Part shown: in pieces, positions 1 through 6,236 of the stretch
How positions within the stretch are numbered: position 1 is the first letter of the stretch
Layout: each line of letters opens with the position of its first letter
Source of the DNA: Sphingomonadaceae bacterium
GTDB lineage: Bacteria; Pseudomonadota; Alphaproteobacteria; Sphingomonadales; Sphingomonadaceae
Direction: 5' to 3'
Assembly (NCBI GenBank): GCA_016742125.1
Contig: JACVCM010000125.1
Span: 1-6,236, forward strand
DNA: 6,236 nucleotides
The notes under the pieces: generated by a model
What the model was told of the DNA's origin: nothing
The model's input: the letters and a program-made list of their open reading frames with translations, nothing else
Database searches by the model: none
Translations under genes and position numbers: made by a program

Positions 1-466
1 GGATACCGATGCCGTAAAAGGCAATGGCGGAGGACCTTTTTTCAGGAGCGACGCTGTCGCTGATTAGCGAATGCGCTGCGGGCGTACATCCAGCCTCGCC
101 GACACCGACGCCGATGCGTGCGAGCAACAACTGGACGAAATTCTGGGCCATGCCGCAAAGAGCAGTCATCACCGACCAGGCTGCCAGCGATACCGAAATC
201 AGGCCAACGCGGTTGGTCCGGCTATTGTCGGCATAACGAGCAATGGGAATTCCAAGCAAGGTATAGAATAGCGCGAAGGCAAGCCCTGTCATGAGCCCGA
301 TTTGCGTATCCGACAGACCGAGGTCGCGGCTGATGGGCTCGGCAAGGATGTTGACGATCTGCCGGTCGAGGAAATTCAGGACATATACGATCATCAATAT
401 CCATAGCAGTATCCTGGGATCGGTGATGTCGTCGGCTCTGCGCCCCGGCGCTGCGCCATCGTCCAT
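1..466 (-). CDS. MFS transporter, Spinster-like, N-terminal part (cut by the window's left edge)
   Basis: This is the first 155 codons of a major facilitator superfamily permease, an inner-membrane secondary transporter; the rest lies beyond position 1. The translation begins MDDGAAPGRR, a short hydrophilic cytoplasmic tail. Hydrophobic segments follow at about residues 18-32, 56-76, 89-108 and 110-125, matching TM1-TM4. NFLDRQIVNIL (31-41) is the TM1-end motif typical of Spinster-like bacterial MFS proteins. GIPIARYADNSRTNRV (72-87) sits where the MFS motif A loop belongs, in degenerate form. ARIGVGVGEAGCTPAAHSL (116-134) is the strongly conserved TM4 motif of this subgroup. The start at 466 is supported by AGAGGAG at 474-480 (read on the minus strand), 7 nt upstream. 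The substrate cannot be told: related sphingomonad proteins are annotated only as MFS transporters, and sphingolipid or hexuronate roles in other members do not transfer safely. The family is secure; the function is unknown. Confidence 0.9.
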   Translation of the reverse strand, partial: MDDGAAPGRRADDITDPRILLWILMIVYVLNFLDRQIVNILAEPISRDLGLSDTQIGLMTGLAFALFYTLLGIPIARYADNSRTNRVGLISVSLAAWSVMTALCGMAQNFVQLLLARIGVGVGEAGCTPAAHSLISDSVAPEKRSSAIAFYGIGI

Positions 467-492
467 GAAGTTTCTCCTCTTTCTCCACGGCA

Positions 493-520
493 GTTATCCA
501 GCAATATTGCGGCTTGTCAA
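493..520 (-). promoter_or_regulatory. Probable sigma70-type promoter of the MFS transporter with a palindrome in the spacer
   Basis: Read on the minus strand there is a perfect TTGACA -35 box at 520-515. After a 16-nt spacer comes GATAAC at 498-493, which matches four of the six -10 consensus bases. Transcription would begin near 486, giving a leader of about 20 nt that includes the ribosome binding site and ends at the ATG at 466. The spacer contains the perfect 10-bp palindrome GCAATATTGC (501-510), where a bound repressor would block RNA polymerase. The promoter call rests on sequence match and position only; the operator role of the palindrome is inference. Confidence 0.5.
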
Positions 521-643
521 AGCATTGGGAGCATTTTCAAAAGACAATCGTTTGTACGTCGATACGCCGACATCACGCAACAGGTGCGTGAAATCGGGCA
601 GCCTGATATAGCGCCCATTGACTGTTCGGGGGCACAAGTCTTT

Positions 644-655
644 GGAGACAATATG
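644..655 (+). promoter_or_regulatory. Ribosome binding site and start choice for the methyltransferase gene
   Basis: GGAGA at 644-648 lies 5 nt before ATG at 653-655. A longer reading is open from GTG at 584 and would add 23 residues (MREIGQPDIA...). That extension has no good Shine-Dalgarno sequence before it and reads like non-coding DNA rather than a protein head. The ATG at 653 is therefore preferred. The stretch 467-643 otherwise holds the divergent MFS promoter; TGATATAGC at 604-612 resembles an extended -10 for the plus strand, but I see no -35 box to match it. Confidence 0.6.
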
Positions 656-1390
656 ACCACCCGCGAAACGACGGCTCTTCTCCCCCTCAACGACATCGAT
701 CTAGACCTGTCGCTCGGCGACCGGGCAATGGTCCTAGGCTATGGCGCCGTCCAATGGCCATGGCTGCTGCGATCGTTGCACGGCGGGCGCAAGGCCGACA
801 AGGCGGCGTTGCTTGCCTATCTCGACCTGCCGCAGGACGCCTTGCCCAATCTGGGAAGCTGGAAGGCCGACACGAACTTTCTGTGGCATATCGTGCGCGC
901 CATAGAGGAGATGCGCCCCGCGCAGGTGGTCGAACTGGGCTGCGGCGCTTCCAGCTTTGTCATCGCCCGCGCGCTGCAAAAATTCGGTGGCGGCAATCTG
1001 GTGAGTTACGATCAGCACCGCGAATTTGCCTCGATAACGCAGGAATGGGTGCGTGAAAATGGTATGACCGTAGACATCCGTCATGCGCCGTTGGGACCGT
1101 CACCGGTCGGCTGGGCCGGCCATTGGTACCAGTTGGTCGACGTGCCGACCGAGATCGACCTCTTGGTCGTAGACGGCCCGCCCTGGGCTATCCACCCGCA
1201 TGTCCGGGGTGCGGCGGCCAGCCTGTTTCCGCGTCTCAAGTCCGGCGGAAGGGTATTGCTCGATGATGCCGCCCGCCCCGGAGAACGAGTCGTCGCCCGC
1301 CGGTGGCGTAATGAACATCGCAATATGCGTTTCATCCTCGACAGCACGGGTGCCAAGGGCACGCTGATCGGATTCAAGCTTCCCGGCTAG
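653..1390 (+). CDS. Class I SAM-dependent methyltransferase, substrate unknown
   Basis: A 245-residue protein with a Rossmann-type methyltransferase core and no signal peptide or membrane segment, so probably cytoplasmic. Residues 1-85 form a mainly helical lead-in. VVELGCGASS (92-101) is motif I, the glycine-rich SAM-binding loop. VSYDQH (117-122) ends strand 2, its Asp placed to bind the ribose hydroxyls of SAM. IDLLVVDGPP (168-177) is strand 4, and GGRVLLDDAARPGE (198-211) is strand 5, in the style of the Methyltransf_24/CmcI-like group. The C-terminal strands end FKLPG with little tail. Nothing shows whether the methyl acceptor is a sugar, lipid, protein or small molecule. The gene stands alone: it is divergent from the MFS gene and convergent with the symporter, sharing CTAG with it at the stop codons. 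The lack of space there leaves no room for a conventional terminator between the two genes. Confidence 0.85.
   Translation: MTTRETTALLPLNDIDLDLSLGDRAMVLGYGAVQWPWLLRSLHGGRKADKAALLAYLDLPQDALPNLGSWKADTNFLWHIVRAIEEMRPAQVVELGCGASSFVIARALQKFGGGNLVSYDQHREFASITQEWVRENGMTVDIRHAPLGPSPVGWAGHWYQLVDVPTEIDLLVVDGPPWAIHPHVRGAAASLFPRLKSGGRVLLDDAARPGERVVARRWRNEHRNMRFILDSTGAKGTLIGFKLPG
1387..1390. other. Shared CTAG: overlapping stop codons of two convergent genes
   Basis: The palindrome CTAG supplies TAG to the methyltransferase on the plus strand (1388-1390) and TAG to the symporter on the minus strand (1389-1387). The two reading frames thus overlap tail-to-tail by 4 bp. No stem-loop with a T-run lies between them, so transcripts of each gene probably extend into the antisense of the other before ending. 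Confidence 0.85.
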
Positions 1391-2730
1391 AGTTTTGTCG
1401 AGCGTTCATCGCTGATCATGTCCCCGGCAAGGTCAAGGCCTGCCTTGCCGCGTGCGGCGGTGTGCGCCGGAGCATGGGGCGGTTCGACAAATTCCGGCTC
1501 CTCGACTTCGAGCATGCCTTCCCATTTGGTGATAACCGAGGTGGCTACGGCGTTGCCGACGACATTGGTCGCGGTGCGGCCCATGTCGAGGAACTGGTCG
1601 ATTGCGAGGATCAAGGCGACCCCTTCGACCGGAAGATCGAACATGGCGAGGGTGCCGGTAATCACCACCAGCGATGCACGAGGAACCGCTGCAACACCTT
1701 TCGATGAAATCATCAGGGTAAGCAGAATCAGGATTTGCGTGCCAATCGAGAGGTCGATGCCATAGGCCTGCGCGATGAAAATCGTCGCAAAGCTCATATA
1801 CATCATCGAACCGTCGAGATTGAAGCTGTAGCCCAAGGGCAGCATGAAACCGGAAATGCGCCGCGGCACGCCGAAGCGGTCGAGTTGTTCGAACAGCTTG
1901 GGTAGCGCCGCTTCCGATGAGGCGGTCGAGAAAGCGATCAGCATCGGTTCGCGAATGTAACGGATCAGCGTCCAGATGCGCCGTCCGAGGAACAGTGCGC
2001 CAAGGCTCAGCAATATCGCCCACAGCAATGTCAGCGAGAGATAAAATTCGGTCACAAGTTCAAGATAGGTGCCGAGAATCGCCAATCCGCTTTTGGCGAC
2101 CACCCCGGCCAGTGCGCCGAAAACGGCGATAGGGGCATAGCGCATGACATAATGTGTGATCTGCAGCATCATTTCCGCAAGCGCTTCCGCCCCGCGTACA
2201 AGCGGCGCGCCCTTTTCGCCAAGGGCCGAAAGCGCCACGCCAGCGAACAGCGAGAACACCAGTATCTGCAGGATATTATTGGTCGCCAACGCTTCCAGCG
2301 CGTTTTTCGGGAAGATCGAAAGCATGAACTCCCAGAAATCCAGTTTTTTGACTTCGCCGATATTGGCGGCGGCGCTGGCGACGGTGTCGACCGGCGCACC
2401 GACGCCCGGCTGGAAGATATTGACCATCAGCAGGCCGAGACCGATCGAAATGAAGCTCGCGATGATGAACCAGCTGATTGCCCGGAATCCGATCCGGCCG
2501 AGGGCCGAACTGTCGCCCATATGCGCGATGCCGACCACGATCGTCGACAGGATCAGAGGCGCAACAAGCAATTTGATGAGGTTGAGGAAAATGTCCGATA
2601 ACAATTTGAAAGTCTTGGTGAGATATTCAAACCAGACATTATCCTGGGGAACTCCGACATGGACGGCATAGCCCACGATCACGCCGAGGATCATTCCAGT
2701 GAGAATATACCATGTCAGTTTCTTGTCCAT
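1387..2730 (-). CDS. Dicarboxylate/amino acid:cation symporter (DAACS family, GltP/DctA-like)
   Basis: A 447-residue inner-membrane carrier, full length for the family, importing glutamate/aspartate or C4-dicarboxylates with cations. The N-terminus (residues 1-26) is TM1, and further hydrophobic segments follow throughout. HP1 carries the serine-rich FSTASSEAALP (267-277). TM7 carries NLDGS (304-308), matching NMDGT of archaeal GltPh. HP2 carries SSKGVAAVPRAS (342-353). TM8 carries DQFLDMGRTATNVVGN (378-393): Asp382, Arg385, Thr386 and Asn389 align with the substrate and ion ligands Asp394, Arg397, Thr398 and Asn401 of GltPh. Asn393 replaces the sodium ligand Asp405, as in proton-coupled E. 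coli GltP as I recall it, so H+ coupling is the better guess. The Arg in TM8 favours acidic amino acids or dicarboxylates, but I cannot separate them. The polar tail (about 407-447) is poorly conserved. The start at 2730 has GAGGGG at 2742-2737, 6 nt upstream. The gene is divergent from the glutamate dehydrogenase. Confidence 0.93.
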   Translation of the reverse strand: MDKKLTWYILTGMILGVIVGYAVHVGVPQDNVWFEYLTKTFKLLSDIFLNLIKLLVAPLILSTIVVGIAHMGDSSALGRIGFRAISWFIIASFISIGLGLLMVNIFQPGVGAPVDTVASAAANIGEVKKLDFWEFMLSIFPKNALEALATNNILQILVFSLFAGVALSALGEKGAPLVRGAEALAEMMLQITHYVMRYAPIAVFGALAGVVAKSGLAILGTYLELVTEFYLSLTLLWAILLSLGALFLGRRIWTLIRYIREPMLIAFSTASSEAALPKLFEQLDRFGVPRRISGFMLPLGYSFNLDGSMMYMSFATIFIAQAYGIDLSIGTQILILLTLMISSKGVAAVPRASLVVITGTLAMFDLPVEGVALILAIDQFLDMGRTATNVVGNAVATSVITKWEGMLEVEEPEFVEPPHAPAHTAARGKAGLDLAGDMISDERSTKL

Positions 2731-2806
2731 GCAAGACCCCTCAACCCTTATACGTTTGTCGCGACGCTACACAGGCGGCCTTGTTTCGGCAAGCGAAGGC
2801 GTTCAT

Positions 2807-2833
2807 AAGCGTTGAAATAAAATTACAACGCTT
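2807..2833. repeat. Perfect 8-bp inverted repeat in the symporter/glutamate dehydrogenase divergent region, candidate operator
   Basis: AAGCGTTG (2807-2814) and CAACGCTT (2826-2833) are exact reverse complements separated by the 11-nt AT-rich spacer AAATAAAATTA. The centre-to-centre spacing of the arms is 19 bp, close to two helical turns, which suits a dimeric regulator on one DNA face. Partial copies lie just upstream: AAGCG at 2791-2795 and AAGGCGTT at 2796-2803. GCGAAG (2793-2798) and CTTCGC (2831-2836) add a weaker outer pair. The site lies between two divergent genes and could control both. I do not recognise the regulator; it does not match NtrC or sigma54 consensus sites. A hairpin in a leader RNA is the alternative. 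Confidence 0.5.
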
Positions 2834-2840
2834 CGCACCG

Positions 2841-2847
2841 TATAAAT
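2841..2847 (+). promoter_or_regulatory. Possible -10 box for the glutamate dehydrogenase gene
   Basis: TATAAAT lies 42 nt before the start codon and just downstream of the inverted repeat, the best -10-like string on the plus strand of this region. The nearest -35-like TTGAAA (2812-2817) is 23 nt away, too far for a standard sigma70 promoter, and TTACAA (2823-2828) is too near at 12 nt. If this is the -10, transcription may need an activator at the repeat. On the opposite strand, TATAAG at 2752-2747 is a weak -10 candidate for the symporter, also without a clear -35. Confidence 0.25.
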
Positions 2848-2875
2848 AAGGGTGAAGCCGGATCGTCGTGGGTTC

Positions 2876-2891
2876 AGGAGAATAGTTCATG
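2876..2891 (+). promoter_or_regulatory. Ribosome binding site and start codon of the glutamate dehydrogenase gene
   Basis: AGGAG at 2876-2880 is followed after 8 nt by ATG at 2889-2891. The later in-frame ATGs (for example codons 18 and 21) have no comparable site, so 2889 is taken as the start. Confidence 0.75.
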
Positions 2892-5800
2892 GCAGCCGCC
2901 AAAGCATCGGAATCATCCAGCAAAATCGATAAGGCCCTGATGAAGGCGATGGCTTCGGCCTTTACCGAAAGCGCCCTTCCGGGTGAAAATGAAGGGTTCG
3001 ATTTAAAGGCGTGTGAGGCGGCGGCCCGCTTTACGCTCGAGATCGCCCATCAGCGCAAGACCGGACATCCCGCCGTCGCACTCGATAGCTTCACCGATGC
3101 GCAGGGGCGTCTGGCGATGCGGATTGCGATGAATAACGATGACATGCCGTTCCTTGTCGATTCGATTTCGGCGGCCGTGGCCTCGCACGGGATCGGGGTG
3201 AAGCGCTTGATCCATCCTGTGCTCAGTACCTCCCGAAGCGAGGACGGTGTGCTGCAGTCGGTCACGCGCAAACGGGAAACTGCGGACCGGCGCGAATCGT
3301 TCATCTATCTCGAAACCGACCGGGTGGATGCGAAGGAGCGGCGCGCTTTGGAGCAAGACTTGCTCGCCGTTCTGCGCGATGTACGCGGTGCAGTTGCGGA
3401 CTGGCGCAAGATGCTGGGCGCCATGTCGGAGGATGCCGAGAGCCTTCCCGACGGTGAGGGTGCCGCTTTGCTACGCTGGTTCCTCGACAATAATATGACC
3501 GTACTGGGTCACGAAAAAATCGGCCGCGACGGCGCCCGGTCAGACCGCCTGGGTCTGTCGCGCGTGAGTGACTACACGATGCTTTCCGACGTCAGCGTCG
3601 GGCTGGCCATCAAATGGTTCGAGGAAGGCGGCCGGGCGCCGTTGGTGCTGAAGGCGAACCGCGTCTCCAGCGTACACCGTCACGTCCAGCTCGATCTGGT
3701 TGTGGTACCGTTGCGTGAAGGCAGCCGGATAACCGGACTTTCGGTTACTGCAGGCCTCTGGACCAGCGCTGCACTTGCGACATCGCCGGAACGGATACCG
3801 GTGTTGCGCACGCATCTGGCGACGTTGATGGAACGTTTCGGCTTCGATCCCTCCGGGCATGCGGGGAAGGCGATGACCCATGCGCTGACATCGCTGCCCC
3901 ACGATCTCCTGGTATCGCTCAAGCTTGCCGAGCTGGAGCGTGTGACACTGACTGCGATGTCGCTGACCGACCGGCCGCGTCCGAAATTGCTGGCGATCCG
4001 CTCGCCACTGGGGCGGCATTTATACATTTTTGTCTGGCTGCCCCGTGACGATGTGTCGACGGGCATGCGAAAGCAGATCGAGGAGATGCTGGTTGGGGCC
4101 ACGGGTGGTGCGCTTCTCGGCTGGACGATAAGCCTGGAAGATGGCGGCGTTGCCTTGCTGCGTTACACGCTCGATCTGCCCGACCGTGAACAGCAGGTCG
4201 ATGAAGCAGCGCTGGACGACCGGCTGGAGTTGATGGTCCGGGGTTGGGAGCCGGCGGTCGAAGCAGCGCTCGCCCGACTGACCGATGAAAAACGCGCGGC
4301 GGCAATGCTGGTGCGTTATGGCCCCATCTTTCCGGCGAACTATCGCACCAGCTATTCCACCGAAGAGGCGGCGCGGGACATGCTGGGCTTGCTGCAGATG
4401 GAGCGGGACCATAGCAGGGCGGCACGCCTGTCGGCGCATGGCGACCGCTTGCGGCTCAAGGTGTACAGCCAGGGCGGGGCAATGCCTCTCAGCGACATTG
4501 TCCCTGCACTGGAAAATTTCGGTTTCGATGTACTGGAAGAATCGCCGACCGCCCTGGGTGATGGCAATTATATTCATGACTTCAGGCTCGGCCTGCGGGG
4601 CAGCGATGTCGCGTCCGTCATGGCGCGGGCCGCTGTCCTGGAAAGTGCAATCAGTCAGGTCCTGGATGACGAGGCCGAAAACGATGTGTTCAACCAGTTG
4701 GTGACGATTGCATCGCTGGATCCCCAGCCCGTCATCTGGTTGCGCGCCCTCTATCGCTATCTGCGCCAGACCGGCGCGAACTATAGCATGGCGACTGTCG
4801 TGGCCGCGCTGGCCAAAAATGCCGGTATCACACGGTCTGTCATCTCGCTATTCGACGCGCTGCATAATCCGGCCGTCGGGTCCGACCGTGACAAAATATC
4901 GGCCAAATATATCAAGGCTATACAGGATAGTCTCGCCACTGTTTCTGCGATTGAGGAAGACCGCATATTGCGGCGCTACATGGCGGTGGTTCGGGCGACC
5001 CTGCGCACCAACGCATTTTCATCTGCAGCAACCGAGGCATTGGCCTTCAAGCTCGATAGCGCAAAGGTGCCCGGGCTTCCCGCGCCGCTGCCTTGGCGCG
5101 AGGTGTTCGTTTATTCGCCGCGCGTTGAAGGCATTCATCTGCGTAGCGGCCCGGTTGCCCGTGGCGGCCTGCGCTGGTCGGACCGACGTGACGATTTTCG
5201 AACCGAGGTGCTTGGCCTTATGAAGGCCCAGCGGGTAAAGAATGCGGTGATCGTGCCGACCGGGGCGAAAGGCGGCTTTTATCCCAAACGCCTGCCCGAC
5301 ATGCGGGTTGATCGCGACGCATGGTTTGCCGAGGGCACCGAAAGCTACCGGATTTTCATCCGAACTTTATTGTCGATTACGGACAATATTGTTGACGACA
5401 AGGTTGTGCATCCGACGGACGTCGTCATCCACGATGGCGAAGACCCCTATTTCGTTGTCGCCGCCGATAAAGGCACGGCGACCTTTTCCGACACCGCCAA
5501 TGCTATCGCGCTCGAACGCAATTTCTGGCTTGGTGATGCGTTCGCCAGCGGCGGTTCGGTCGGCTACGATCACAAAGCCATGGGCATCACCGCCAAAGGT
5601 GGCTGGCTTTCGGTGCAGCGCCATTTCGCCGAAATGGGTATCGACGTGCAGAAAGAACCGGTTACGGTCGCTGGCGTGGGCGACATGTCAGGCGACGTGT
5701 TCGGCAACGCTATGCTGCTGTCCAAGGCGCTCAAGGTAGTTGCTGCCTTCGACCACCGCCACATCTTCTTCGACCCCGATCCCGATCCCGCAACAAGCTG

Positions 5801-6236
5801 GAAGGAACGGCAGCGACTGTTCAACCTGCCGAGGTCGAGCTGGCTCGACTATAATGCGAAGCTGATCTCCAAAGGTGGAGGTGTCTTTGCGCGCAGCGAG
5901 AAGAGCATTAAAACTACACCGGAAATCAGGGCATTACTGGGGATAGATGATAAGGAAATTGAACCCGCAGCGCTGATGACCGCGATATTGAAGGCACCGG
6001 TACAGTTGATGTGGTTCGGCGGGATCGGCACCTATATCAAGGACAAAAGCGAAAGCCATCTCGACGTCGGCGATCCCGGCAACGACGCAATTCGCGTAAA
6101 CGGCGCTGACGTGCGTGCGCAGGTTATCGGCGAGGGCGCCAATCTGGGCGTCACCCAGGCGGGCCGTATCGGTTTTGCCTTGCGCGGCGGACGTATCAAC
6201 ACCGATTTTATCGACAACAGTGCCGGTGTCGACTGT
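2889..6236 (+). CDS. gdhZ: NAD-dependent glutamate dehydrogenase, large type (GDH180/Bac_GDH family), C-terminus cut by window edge
   Basis: A cytoplasmic enzyme oxidising L-glutamate to 2-oxoglutarate and ammonium with NAD+. The reading frame is open for 1116 codons to the window's end; family members are about 1600 residues, so roughly the last 480 are missing. The long N-terminal part bears the ACT-like regulatory domains: NNDDMPFLVDSIS (82-94), SSVHRHVQLDL (260-270), GPIFPANYR (478-486) and ENFGFDVLEESP (542-553). The catalytic core starts near 735. It shows RGGLRWSDRRDD (758-768), then KNAVIVPTGAKGGF (784-797), with Lys784 and Lys794 as likely substrate/catalytic lysines. VVAADKGTATFSDTAN around Asp860 probably supplies the catalytic Asp. 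The NAD-binding loop is GVGDMSGDVFG (929-939), followed by WFGGIGTYIK (1042-1051) and GEGANLG (1081-1087). The frame ends in the conserved NTDFIDNSAGVDC. No internal frameshift or stop was found. The symbol follows Caulobacter gdhZ; Pseudomonas uses gdhB. The divergent symporter suggests a glutamate uptake and catabolism pair. Confidence 0.96.
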   Translation, partial: MAAAKASESSSKIDKALMKAMASAFTESALPGENEGFDLKACEAAARFTLEIAHQRKTGHPAVALDSFTDAQGRLAMRIAMNNDDMPFLVDSISAAVASHGIGVKRLIHPVLSTSRSEDGVLQSVTRKRETADRRESFIYLETDRVDAKERRALEQDLLAVLRDVRGAVADWRKMLGAMSEDAESLPDGEGAALLRWFLDNNMTVLGHEKIGRDGARSDRLGLSRVSDYTMLSDVSVGLAIKWFEEGGRAPLVLKANRVSSVHRHVQLDLVVVPLREGSRITGLSVTAGLWTSAALATSPERIPVLRTHLATLMERFGFDPSGHAGKAMTHALTSLPHDLLVSLKLAELERVTLTAMSLTDRPRPKLLAIRSPLGRHLYIFVWLPRDDVSTGMRKQIEEMLVGATGGALLGWTISLEDGGVALLRYTLDLPDREQQVDEAALDDRLELMVRGWEPAVEAALARLTDEKRAAAMLVRYGPIFPANYRTSYSTEEAARDMLGLLQMERDHSRAARLSAHGDRLRLKVYSQGGAMPLSDIVPALENFGFDVLEESPTALGDGNYIHDFRLGLRGSDVASVMARAAVLESAISQVLDDEAENDVFNQLVTIASLDPQPVIWLRALYRYLRQTGANYSMATVVAALAKNAGITRSVISLFDALHNPAVGSDRDKISAKYIKAIQDSLATVSAIEEDRILRRYMAVVRATLRTNAFSSAATEALAFKLDSAKVPGLPAPLPWREVFVYSPRVEGIHLRSGPVARGGLRWSDRRDDFRTEVLGLMKAQRVKNAVIVPTGAKGGFYPKRLPDMRVDRDAWFAEGTESYRIFIRTLLSITDNIVDDKVVHPTDVVIHDGEDPYFVVAADKGTATFSDTANAIALERNFWLGDAFASGGSVGYDHKAMGITAKGGWLSVQRHFAEMGIDVQKEPVTVAGVGDMSGDVFGNAMLLSKALKVVAAFDHRHIFFDPDPDPATSWKERQRLFNLPRSSWLDYNAKLISKGGGVFARSEKSIKTTPEIRALLGIDDKEIEPAALMTAILKAPVQLMWFGGIGTYIKDKSESHLDVGDPGNDAIRVNGADVRAQVIGEGANLGVTQAGRIGFALRGGRINTDFIDNSAGVDC

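Noticed and set aside
222..488. Minus-strand open frame of 88 codons starting MEKEEKLHGRW
   Set aside because: It overlaps the MFS gene in another frame and its translation is rich in Arg, His and Cys with no recognisable motif. The frame starting at 466 gives an unmistakable MFS N-terminus with its own ribosome binding site.
584..652. GTG at 584 as the methyltransferase start
   Set aside because: It has no proper Shine-Dalgarno sequence and adds 23 residues of unlikely character, whereas ATG at 653 has GGAGA 5 nt upstream.
1433..2023. Minus-strand open frame of 196 codons inside the symporter gene
   Set aside because: It is a frame-shifted shadow rich in Arg and His. The symporter frame covering it has all family motifs without interruption.
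2156..2671. Plus-strand open frame of 171 codons antisense to the symporter
   Set aside because: There is no recognisable domain and no ribosome binding site; it arises from codon bias in the GC-rich gene on the other strand.
2741..2923. Small 60-codon minus-strand open frame across the divergent intergenic region
   Set aside because: It would cover the symporter's own leader and the start of the dehydrogenase, and it has no homology signal or ribosome binding site that I can see.
3540..4577. Several long minus-strand open frames antisense to the glutamate dehydrogenase gene
   Set aside because: Their translations are Arg/Pro/His-rich with no motifs, and the plus-strand dehydrogenase frame is continuous and conserved through the same DNA.
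4285..5739. Plus-strand open frames in another frame within the dehydrogenase, which could suggest a frameshifted gene
   Set aside because: Translating from 2889 codon by codon stays open to 6236 and gives the conserved family motifs in order, so there is no frameshift.
5773..5790. Short repeated GACCCCGAT-like units
   Set aside because: They encode the FDPDPDPATSW segment normal for this enzyme family, so this is coding constraint and not a DNA repeat element.

Overview
The window looks like ordinary chromosomal DNA from an alphaproteobacterium, most likely a sphingomonad (Sphingomonadales). The reasons are GC-rich third codon positions, a large-type NAD-dependent glutamate dehydrogenase of about 1600 residues, and a Spinster-like MFS transporter typical of that order. 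The order-level placement is inference from protein style; no rRNA or other marker gene is present.

Layout: (1) positions 1-466, minus strand, hold the N-terminal 155 residues of an MFS transporter that runs off the left edge. (2) 467-652 is a divergent intergenic region with a good sigma70-like promoter for the transporter and a perfect palindrome in its spacer. (3) 653-1390, plus strand, is a class I SAM-dependent methyltransferase of unknown substrate. (4) 1387-2730, minus strand, is a dicarboxylate/amino acid:cation symporter of the GltP/DctA family. It is tail-to-tail with the methyltransferase, and the two stop codons share one CTAG. (5) 2731-2888 is a second divergent intergenic region with a perfect 8-bp inverted repeat. 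(6) 2889-6236, plus strand, is the first 1116 residues of an NAD-glutamate dehydrogenase that runs off the right edge with no stop.

Functional reading: the symporter and the glutamate dehydrogenase are divergently arranged around a 158-bp region. If the symporter carries glutamate (or the C4-dicarboxylates of the TCA cycle), the pair is a natural unit: uptake of glutamate, then oxidative deamination to 2-oxoglutarate plus ammonium. The shared inverted repeat is a candidate point of joint control. The MFS protein and the methyltransferase have no evident link to this pair or to each other.

No mobile element, CRISPR array, tRNA, rRNA or prophage signal was seen, and I found no convincing new biological system. 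The observations of most interest are regulatory or architectural: the two palindromic sites, the shared stop tetranucleotide, and the residue pattern in the symporter that points to proton rather than sodium coupling.
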